A DNA stretch of 37,610 nt from Ferrimicrobium sp. Lineage in GTDB: Bacteria > Actinomycetota > Acidimicrobiia > Acidimicrobiales > Acidimicrobiaceae. Under the pieces are notes generated by a model that saw nothing but the letters and a program-made list of their open reading frames with translations, was not told the DNA's origin and made no database searches. The position numbers were made by a program, and so were the translations under genes. Location: contig JALCZJ010000025.1 in NCBI GenBank assembly GCA_022690815.1, positions 1 to 37,610 of the forward strand. The letters run 5' to 3'. Position 1 is the first letter of the stretch. Every line of letters begins with the position of its first letter. Positions 31,616 through 37,610 of this stretch are shown piece after piece.

Positions 31616-33695
31616 CGCAGTCGATGTAATTGTCGAGATCGTCGGACGACCTGGTCCCTATCGGTATCGGTGGCCCGACAAGCTCGGCGCTCCGACGCTC
31701 GGTGACGAGGTCATCGTCGAACTCCAGACGCGGCAGATCGCTGCCTGGGTCGTCGCGATTTCCTCGCTCGATGATGACGAGCCTGTTGAGCTCAAAGAGG
31801 TGCTGCGCCTTCGGCGACCGGGTGTGAATGAGCGCCTGGTGCAACTCGCATTGGCGAGCGCGCGATGGTACGTGTGCTCGCCGGTCTATTTCTTGCGTAA
31901 GCTGCGTAGCCCTCGGGTGCGCGATGCGGCCAAGGTGAGGGCTGCGCAAGGGTCTCGGTTCGATACCGCCACTGAGTCTTCGCGCACCACTCAGCTCGCG
32001 GTCTCTGCGCCAACGGCGCATGCCGCAAATCAACAATCGCGCGAAGCGGACGACCCGTCAGTGACCGCCGGGATCCAGGCGTTGCGAGTACCCCAGGTTG
32101 GCAGCGAGGTCACGGCCATAGTGCCCCCCGATCCCGAGGCGGTTGAGCGGGGGGTTGGTGTGCGCAAGCATGCATCACAGGGTCCTCGATCACACGCTCA
32201 GTTGGTAGCCAAGCCCACAGGGCAAGCCGACGAGGAGCCCCATCGTAGGCCAGACGAGACGGCGCAGGCCGTCCCGATGACGCCGGAACTTGCTCCCATG
32301 GATCTCATCTGGCACTCACTCGGGGCGAGCTCGATCGAGATGGCGCTGGTCTTTCTGCGACAGCGCAAAGGAGGGCGTGGAATTATCGTCTGTGCCACCC
32401 TTCGCCAGCGTGCTCGCATGCTAGAAGCGCTCAAGGCCGAGGGGTTGACGGCTGGCGATGGCGACGGTGACTGGGTTGAGATCGCCTCGGGTGCGATCGA
32501 TGTGGTGGTGGCGGGCCGCTATGGCGCCTTCACCCCGATCGAGAACATCGACTTTGTCGTCGTGTTAGACCCTATCGACCCGAGTATGCGTGAGCAGGCA
32601 ATGCCGGTCGGTGACGGCCTCGAACTCGCCCGCCTTCGAGCTGGCCTCGAGGGAACCGCCGTGACGGTGATCACGGCAGCACCACCGCTGGCGGTAGCTG
32701 AGCAGGCCCGCGTGTACCGGGAGCCCTTCGCCCTTGAGGCCAAGCGGTGGCCGCAGTTTGGCGTGATTCGGCTCGCCGAGGTGGACCCGACCAGAGGGGT
32801 GGTCGGTGCGATTTTGGATCGAAGTCGAGGGGTTGGGGATGGACGGCTGATTCGTCTTGCCATTATCGTCCCAAGCACCGGTTGGAGTGGTTGGCTCCGT
32901 TGTCAAAGCTGCCATGCGTTGCAGCGTTGCCCAACCTGTCATGGTTCGCTCGTTCCACACAATCTCGACATCGAGCGTGCAGGGCTCAGCCAACGCCTTA
33001 GTTTGATCCATCGCGGATTGGTGGTCGCGGCGATGTCGTGTGCGAGCTGTTCGACTCGCATGCCTTTGCGTTGTCTGGTATGTTCGAGTCGTAAAGTCAC
33101 GACGGCGGCACTCTCGGCCGAGCGGGTTCGCGCACTGGTGGCGGGTGCTACCCAAGAGCAGGTCGAACTCGTCACCGGAGAACAAATGCCAGCCGCTGAG
33201 TCCCGCTATGTCGTTGGTGGCTACGGGTTGCTCGATCGGCTCGATGGCTGCGATGTCGTCGCTCTGGTCAATCTAGAGCAGTTCTGGGGCGCCTCATCGT
33301 TGGAGGGGGTGCCGTTGACACTGTATTATTGCAACCGTGCTGCCTCGATCGCCACTCGCGTACTGGTCTGTAGTGATGGAAGCATCGAGGGTCTCCTCAC
33401 CGGCCTTGAGTCTCGCAATCTGCGGCCGCTCTATGGCAGCGAGTTGGCGTCGCGCCAGCGCCTAGGTCTTCCTCCTGCGAAGGCCATCGCTCGGATCACC
33501 GGGGTCGATGCGGCGAAGTATCTGTATGCACAGGCACCGGAGATTCTCGCTGGTCTAGAGGTGATCGCTGAGGGCGAAACCAGCTATCTCGTCGTCGGTT
33601 CGAGCAGTGTTGAGCTGCATGAACGCCTTGGCAAGGGACGATGGCCAACCGATAGCAGGAGCTGTCGGCTGGTCTTTGATCCGCTGCAGCTTTAA
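31605..33695 (+). CDS. priA: PriA-like primosomal protein without helicase motifs
   Basis: 696 residues from TTG 31605, overlapping metK by 11 bases; AAGG lies 6 bases upstream. The N-terminal 3'-end-binding domain ([22 protein letters not shown] onward, [18 protein letters not shown]) is recognisable, followed by a long low-complexity insert (about residues 105-225) and a degenerate helicase core. Where Walker A (GxGKT) should be is SLGASSIE, and motif II lacks the DEEH box ([14 protein letters not shown]). Eight zinc-binding Cys remain: 433/436/442/445 and 479/482/490/493. The same loss of ATPase motifs is known for actinobacterial PriA, so it probably acts as a fork-binding scaffold. Confidence 0.9.
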   Translation: MASSAVDVIVEIVGRPGPYRYRWPDKLGAPTLGDEVIVELQTRQIAAWVVAISSLDDDEPVELKEVLRLRRPGVNERLVQLALASARWYVCSPVYFLRKLRSPRVRDAAKVRAAQGSRFDTATESSRTTQLAVSAPTAHAANQQSREADDPSVTAGIQALRVPQVGSEVTAIVPPDPEAVERGVGVRKHASQGPRSHAQLVAKPTGQADEEPHRRPDETAQAVPMTPELAPMDLIWHSLGASSIEMALVFLRQRKGGRGIIVCATLRQRARMLEALKAEGLTAGDGDGDWVEIASGAIDVVVAGRYGAFTPIENIDFVVVLDPIDPSMREQAMPVGDGLELARLRAGLEGTAVTVITAAPPLAVAEQARVYREPFALEAKRWPQFGVIRLAEVDPTRGVVGAILDRSRGVGDGRLIRLAIIVPSTGWSGWLRCQSCHALQRCPTCHGSLVPHNLDIERAGLSQRLSLIHRGLVVAAMSCASCSTRMPLRCLVCSSRKVTTAALSAERVRALVAGATQEQVELVTGEQMPAAESRYVVGGYGLLDRLDGCDVVALVNLEQFWGASSLEGVPLTLYYCNRAASIATRVLVCSDGSIEGLLTGLESRNLRPLYGSELASRQRLGLPPAKAIARITGVDAAKYLYAQAPEILAGLEVIAEGETSYLVVGSSSVELHERLGKGRWPTDSRSCRLVFDPLQL

Positions 33696-33710
33696 GCTAG
33701 CTGAAGGTTT

Positions 33711-33722
33711 TCGGTATACCGA
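33711..33722. promoter_or_regulatory. Perfect 12-base palindrome upstream of the Sco-fusion gene
   Basis: TCGGTATACCGA is identical to its reverse complement. It sits 123 bases before the start of the membrane-Sco gene and 15 bases after the priA stop, and could be an operator for a dimeric regulator. No regulator gene is adjacent. Confidence 0.35.
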
Positions 33723-33845
33723 TACCAGGCCTTTGTCCTTTGAGTTTCACGCTAGCGCTGCCCCAACCGGTAGACTGGGTTGGATTCGATCGATCGGTGG
33801 TCGATGATCAACGGCCGATGCGTGTCAGTGTGAAGGAGATGATAC

Positions 33846-35618
33846 ATGCCTGGAATGGGGAGTCCGAGTCTTAGTTCTTTTGGACTTGCAGCTCCGTTTT
33901 ATCATCGGGTTGCGATCGAAGCGCTGATCTTGGCAGTGGTCGCGTTTGTACTGATCGCTGCGCGCTTCCTCCTCTATGGTACGGCGTTTCGAGGTACCCC
34001 CGCCTTGGCGGTGCGCGGCGGTGACGAGGCTGGGGTGGCAACGCGGATCATGGAGCCTCGAGCACGTGCGGTGCTTCGCTACGGCTTTGGTGCATTATGG
34101 ATCCTCGATGGGTTGCTGCAGTTGCAGAGTTCGATGCCGACGTCGATGATCTCGCAGGTAATTCAACCCGCAGAGACCGGACAGCCGCACTGGCTCGTTG
34201 AGTTGATGCAGTGGGGGACGAGTGCGTGGTTTCGCCATCCGATCTGGTCAGCCTCGGGGGTGATCTGGGTTCAGATCGCGATTGGACTGTGGTTGATCCT
34301 TGGTCGTGAGGGATGGTTCTCCAAGCTGGGTTACCTTCTTGCAGCCGGTTGGGGCCTGTTTGTCTGGGTGTTCGGTGAGGCAATGGGTCAAACCTTTGGC
34401 CATGGTGGCTCCTGGCTCTTTGGTGCTCCTGGTGGTGTTCTCTTCTACGTTGTAGCGGCGCTCGTATTGTTGGCCCCGTATGCCTGGTGGCAGCGGGACA
34501 AGTTGCCCCGGTGGATTCTCATGGCTGTTGGTGTGATGTTGATCGCCTTCGGCATCCAGGAGGCGCTGCCTGGACGAGGGTTTTGGAGTTTTCAGATTCC
34601 TCAGATGGTCGCGTCAATGGCCAAGGTCTCTCAACCGGGCATCATCGCCGCCAGTCTGCGGGGCTTTTATCATCTGCTTGGCGCCAACGGTGGCGCGATC
34701 GTCAACGGCATCACGGTTGCTGTCCTCGTGATCGTCGGTGCCTCCTTCGTCCTTCGCAAGGGCCTGCGGATCACCCTCCCGGTGTTTGCACTCTTCTCGG
34801 TGCTTGTGTGGTGGTTTCTTCAGGATTTCGGAGTTCTCGGTGGCGTTGGCACCGACCCGAACTCGATGTTGCCCGAACTGCTCCTCGTCATTGCTGCCGT
34901 GATGGGGCTCTCCTACTCGGAGGCGTTTGCAACCCAGCCGGCTGGGTTCTGGCCCGAGACGCTGAGCCAAGCGGGTCGACTTTTTGGTATCTGGGTGGTA
35001 GTGCTTGGTCTTGTTGGCGTGGTGCCACTTGGGTTTGCCACGGTGAACACCAGCTATTCGATTGAGTCGGCGCTCGCCTCCTCGGGTGCACCGTTTCAGA
35101 TCGATCACCCAGCTGCTGGATTTACACTGCTCGATCAGTCCGGGAACACGGTATCGTCATCGACGTTCAAGGGCAAGACGCTGATCGTGACGTTCCTCGA
35201 TCCAGTCTGTACTGACACCTGTCCACTGATCGCATCTGAGTTGCGGGAAGCGGATGAGCAGCTCTCTCCGGCACAGCGAGCCAACACGGACGTCATCGCG
35301 ATCGCGGCCAACCCGATCTTTCATAGTGTGAGCGCGGTGCGCATCTTCACCGATCGGGAGGGGATGTCGACGCTGCCAAACTGGTACTTCTTGACCAGTC
35401 CCTCCCTCAAGAGCCTTGCGGCGGTGTGGCAAAACTACGGAGTGGGGCTGTCGGTGCCGCAAAATGGCGTGATGGTCGTGCACCCCGATCTGGTCTACAT
35501 CGTTAATCCTGCCGGTGTCGAGCGGTGGATGATACCGGCTGACCCGTCAGAGACGAGTGCTGTACAATCGAGTTTTGCCTCTTTGGTGGACTCCCTGGTC
35601 AAGGGTGTACAGCATTGA
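33846..35618 (+). CDS. Polytopic membrane protein fused to a Sco-type copper chaperone domain
   Basis: 590 residues from ATG 33846 (AAGGAG upstream). Residues 1-400 contain about nine membrane helices, including RAVLRYGFGALWILDGLLQL and a HGGSWLFGAPGG loop, reminiscent of DoxX/DoxD-like membrane proteins though the family match is uncertain. Residues 420-590 are a Sco/SenC thioredoxin-fold domain: FTLLDQSGNTVSSSTFKGK, then FLDPVCTDTCPL with the copper-binding Cys455/Cys459, and His546 in VVHPDLVYIVNPAG, so all three Sco copper ligands are present. Sco proteins deliver copper to CuA of subunit II; the coxB with an intact CuA site is encoded about 19 kb upstream. Its stop overlaps a small ORF as TTGA. 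Confidence 0.85.
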   Translation: MPGMGSPSLSSFGLAAPFYHRVAIEALILAVVAFVLIAARFLLYGTAFRGTPALAVRGGDEAGVATRIMEPRARAVLRYGFGALWILDGLLQLQSSMPTSMISQVIQPAETGQPHWLVELMQWGTSAWFRHPIWSASGVIWVQIAIGLWLILGREGWFSKLGYLLAAGWGLFVWVFGEAMGQTFGHGGSWLFGAPGGVLFYVVAALVLLAPYAWWQRDKLPRWILMAVGVMLIAFGIQEALPGRGFWSFQIPQMVASMAKVSQPGIIAASLRGFYHLLGANGGAIVNGITVAVLVIVGASFVLRKGLRITLPVFALFSVLVWWFLQDFGVLGGVGTDPNSMLPELLLVIAAVMGLSYSEAFATQPAGFWPETLSQAGRLFGIWVVVLGLVGVVPLGFATVNTSYSIESALASSGAPFQIDHPAAGFTLLDQSGNTVSSSTFKGKTLIVTFLDPVCTDTCPLIASELREADEQLSPAQRANTDVIAIAANPIFHSVSAVRIFTDREGMSTLPNWYFLTSPSLKSLAAVWQNYGVGLSVPQNGVMVVHPDLVYIVNPAGVERWMIPADPSETSAVQSSFASLVDSLVKGVQH

Positions 35619-35779
35619 CACACCTTCTGGTTTGGTCGCCGACGCGACGTCCGTCGGGTAAGCGGTTGGAGCTCCAGCATTGGGCTCGAAATCAGGGGCA
35701 GGTGATTGGGGGGTGGTTGATGCCTGGTGTTGGTGTCACACGCGAGGTTCGAACGATGCGAGGTGACAGTCGTTCATGA
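35615..35779 (+). CDS. Possible 54-residue small protein coupled on both sides
   Basis: TTG 35615 overlaps the upstream stop (TTGA) and the TGA at 35777-35779 overlaps the lipoprotein ATG (ATGA), so the frame exactly bridges the two genes. The product (starts MTHLLVWSPTRRPSGKRLEL) is basic with five Arg/Lys in residues 11-18 and a Gly/Trp-containing middle (QGQVIGGWLMPGVG). AAGGG lies 10 bases before the TTG. There is no recognised family; it could be a true small protein, a coupling ORF, or chance. Confidence 0.4.
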   Translation: MTHLLVWSPTRRPSGKRLELQHWARNQGQVIGGWLMPGVGVTREVRTMRGDSRS

Positions 35780-36915
35780 AACATCCCGTTAGGGTCGGTG
35801 GCCTCTGCTTGGGGCTCGGCTCCTTGATGCTCGCAGCCTGTGGGTCGACGGCGACAACCGGAGCCAAGACGGCACAGGTTCGCCCACTCGCGCCGAACTA
35901 TGCCACGGTGCTCGAAACCAACAGCGGTGATCTCTTTGCCGAGGCACAGTCGTATCAACACGGGCAGGTGCTCGAGGCCAAGAACGGTGTGCTGCGTCTC
36001 ATGACCCCCGAAGGGGTATCGACTCGTGGCGGCGTCAGTCTGGCGTTGACCCCGGGGGGATCGACCGCGTGGGCGGCGGTCATAGCACAGCTTGAACTCT
36101 ACGTGAGCCCCATTTACGTCGGGCCCATCGGCTCTTGGAAAGCAGCCGAGCTCACCACGGCGGTCGCGCCATACCCCGGGTCGGTGTTACCCATGAATTC
36201 GACCCAAGCGGTCGCGATCGTCGGATCCAAAGCCCACGGTGCGAGGCATCAAGAGCTGGTGCAGATATCGAGCTCTGGGACGATTGGCGATCTGCTGGCG
36301 ACGAGCGCGACCCTCAACCACCTTGGTTCGCAGGCCAATTGCCTGAACCCGGTGTACGAGAGCCTGGTTGGTCCCGCCTCCAGTCCGACCCTCCTTGCTA
36401 GCTGTGCGAATGCATCTCGGGTGGAGTTCGCGCTACCGCTTGCGGGAACCTTCGTGGTGCGTACGCCACCAAAGGGGTCGTCATTTGTTGGCCTCTCTCA
36501 GCTGGTCGATCTCCCCGGCTCTAGCGTTGCGAAACCGGTGGCCGCCGCGGTGCTCGCGTCAAATGGCACCGATAAGGATCGGGTAGAGCTCGTCGGGTCC
36601 CTGGGGTCGAGTGCCACAGCTCTGTTGGATGGCCGCCCGATCTCTGCTCCGTCGGTCGCAGCTTCGGGCAATGGTGTGTGGGTGTTGGTGCCGCTTGCCG
36701 GCGGTAAAAGCCAGCTGATTGCGTTTTCGCCGACCGGCGCGGTTGCCAGCGATGTCGCGGGCCCCAAGCAAGCACAGGGACTAGGGCTTTCACTGGGTGG
36801 TCACCCCTTGGTGATTAGCGCAAATCCAAATGCTAACGTCATCACGCTGTGGCGTCTGGGCTCGACTGGTTTTGTCAAGACTGGTTCCTTCACTGTTCCT
36901 GAGGGGGTCAACTAA
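35776..36915 (+). CDS. Predicted lipoprotein of unknown function
   Basis: 379 residues from ATG 35776 (GAGGTGA 9 bases upstream). The signal peptide ends in the lipobox LAAC with Cys22 as the lipidated residue, so it should be anchored on the outer face of the membrane. The rest is rich in Ser/Gly/Val/Ala with repeated short beta-like segments (for example GGVSLALTPGGSTAWAAV, GSVLPMNSTQAVAIV, VAASGNGVWVLVPLAGGKSQ), suggesting a beta-propeller-like fold, but I name no family. It follows the Sco-fusion gene and may share its function. Confidence 0.85.
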   Translation: MKHPVRVGGLCLGLGSLMLAACGSTATTGAKTAQVRPLAPNYATVLETNSGDLFAEAQSYQHGQVLEAKNGVLRLMTPEGVSTRGGVSLALTPGGSTAWAAVIAQLELYVSPIYVGPIGSWKAAELTTAVAPYPGSVLPMNSTQAVAIVGSKAHGARHQELVQISSSGTIGDLLATSATLNHLGSQANCLNPVYESLVGPASSPTLLASCANASRVEFALPLAGTFVVRTPPKGSSFVGLSQLVDLPGSSVAKPVAAAVLASNGTDKDRVELVGSLGSSATALLDGRPISAPSVAASGNGVWVLVPLAGGKSQLIAFSPTGAVASDVAGPKQAQGLGLSLGGHPLVISANPNANVITLWRLGSTGFVKTGSFTVPEGVN

Positions 36916-36976
36916 GAGGTTCACGGCACGAGCCAGGACGCTTGAGCTAGGGCTGGACCCTGTGGAGTTGACAGAT

Positions 36977-37016
36977 TCCACCACATGCACCTTTGCGTCC
37001 ACCACATGCACCTTTG
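36977..37016. repeat. Perfect 19-base direct repeat with 2-base spacer
   Basis: TCCACCACATGCACCTTTG occurs at 36977-36995 and again at 36998-37016, separated by CG. It lies in the non-coding stretch between the lipoprotein stop (36915) and the insertion-sequence remnant that starts about 37149. Confidence 0.9.
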
Positions 37017-37148
37017 AGATTGGGTGTTCTTTGGGAATGGGCGCTGGGATGGGTGTGCGACACACAGAACTGGTTTACGCAAGATTGGGTTTCAGGGGCA
37101 CGCTACTGATACGGCTACGTTGATCACTCTTGAACATAGTTTGCCATC

Positions 37149-37300
37149 ATGTCGCTAGAGCAAGGTCAGTACCTATTGGGTTGTGGCACAGGAGCTTAGA
37201 GTCCACTCAGTGACACTACACCGATGGGAAACAAAAGGACGTATTGATCCTCCTATGCACACCACAACGGGGGTACGCCCATGATTCGATGTCTGAACCT
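37149..37300 (+). pseudogene. Remnant of an IS607-type serine recombinase (TnpA) DNA-binding domain
   Basis: From ATG 37149 the frame reads MSLEQGQYL, then a +1 shift near 37180 leads into VAQELRVHSVTLHRWETKGRI (37183-37245), continuing DPPMHTTTGVRP and a stop at 37282. This is the MerR-like winged helix found at the start of IS607-family TnpA (pattern VA..L.VS..TL.RWE..G.I.P.RT.GG.RRY). The serine-recombinase catalytic domain that should follow is missing: the next frame starts only 40 bases later. So the gene is frameshifted and deleted. Function as a transposase is not possible from this copy. Confidence 0.7.
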
Positions 37301-37323
37301 TCGATGTCTGATCCTCGTCCACT

Positions 37324-37610
37324 ATGGCCGATAGTGTGAAGCGCACGGTAGGTCTGGCCACATTGTCACGCAAGAAGGGCAAGTATGACGAGCGGTGCTT
37401 GGTGATCGGGGATACGAGCGATGCAAAGCGCGTCGTTGTCACTCATCTGCGCCAGATTAGCCTGTGGGGACTACTAGATCCATGCAAGAGCTTGCGCGAC
37501 TACGCCAAGGGTCGATACCCAGCGGGCATCAACGTTCATCTAATAGACCAGCCTCCTTTGATGCCGTGGATACCTGTGTTTGCCACATCGAGTCCTGCTT
37601 TGCTATCGGC
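37324..37610 (+). pseudogene. Possible N-terminal part of IS607-type TnpB, running off the window
   Basis: An open frame from ATG 37324 to the edge, beginning MADSVKRTVGLATLSRKKGK and containing HLRQISLWGLLDP and SLRDYAKGRYPAGINVHLIDQ. The (V)xRTVxLxTLxRKK-type beginning and helix-rich pattern recall the first domain of TnpB proteins of IS607 elements; TnpB normally follows TnpA, as here. After about 37550 another frame (DAVDTCVCHIESC) looks more family-like than this one, hinting at a second frameshift. The RuvC nuclease part would lie outside the window. The identity is tentative. Confidence 0.4.

Noticed and set aside
36977-37016. CRISPR array
   Set aside because: Only two copies with a 2-base spacer and no further repeats; not a CRISPR.

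Overview
The window (37,610 bases, roughly 55-60% GC by eye) looks like chromosome of an actinobacterium of the class Acidimicrobiia, probably an acidophilic iron oxidiser of the Ferrimicrobium/Acidithrix/Acidimicrobium kind. This is inferred from an actinobacterial mIHF gene next to gmk-rpoZ-coaBC-metK-priA, a helicase-motif-less PriA, the actinobacterial pyrR...carAB-pyrF order, and an aa3-type oxidase cluster containing a cupredoxin and unusual proton-channel residues. No species assignment is possible from sequence reading alone.

Layout: 1-761 (minus) is a tyrosine-phosphatase-like gene cut by the window edge. 834-5144 is a type IV pilus locus: major pilin (minus), then prepilin peptidase, a fused PilM-PilN protein, PilO and a PilP-position protein (plus). 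5194-8021 is a shikimate block aroC-aroB-aroQ with aroK missing. 8022-8555 is non-coding. 8556-9218 encodes a membrane-anchored unknown. 9196-11567 (minus) is pepP-efp-nusB, converging on the preceding genes. 11728-18703 is the respiratory block: ctaB, a TlpA-like thioredoxin, a cupredoxin-like protein, coxB, coxA, coxC, a CtaG-like protein and a 41-codon membrane peptide, closed by a clear terminator at 18733-18772. 19060-27445 is the pyrimidine operon pyrR-pyrC-carA-carB-pyrD-pyrF, opened by an exact match to the PyrR RNA-binding consensus. 27519-33695 is mihF-gmk, rpoZ-coaBC and metK-priA. 33846-36915 is a respiration/copper-flavoured group: a membrane protein fused to a Sco domain, a possible 54-codon small gene and a lipoprotein. 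From about 37149 to the edge there is a decayed IS607-type insertion sequence.

How it works together: the pilus genes would build an inner-membrane pilus platform; aro and pyr genes feed aromatic and pyrimidine synthesis; CtaB makes heme O for the adjacent terminal oxidase; and the Sco fusion, CtaG-like protein and TlpA-like thioredoxin are the kinds of factor that deliver copper to, and assemble, such an oxidase. The genes are tightly packed, with many stop/start overlaps (NTGA, TGATG, TAATG, TAGTG), so translational coupling is probably common.

The most interesting items are the PyrR-binding RNA hairpin in a 40-nt leader; the gmk gene that has no usable start codon except CTG; the PilM-PilN fusion; CoxA lacking both the D-channel aspartate and the K-channel lysine; a CarA with an extra N-terminal stretch of about 137 residues; the membrane-Sco fusion followed by a doubly coupled small ORF; and the missing pyrB, pyrK and aroK. 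I found no CRISPR array, tRNA or rRNA.
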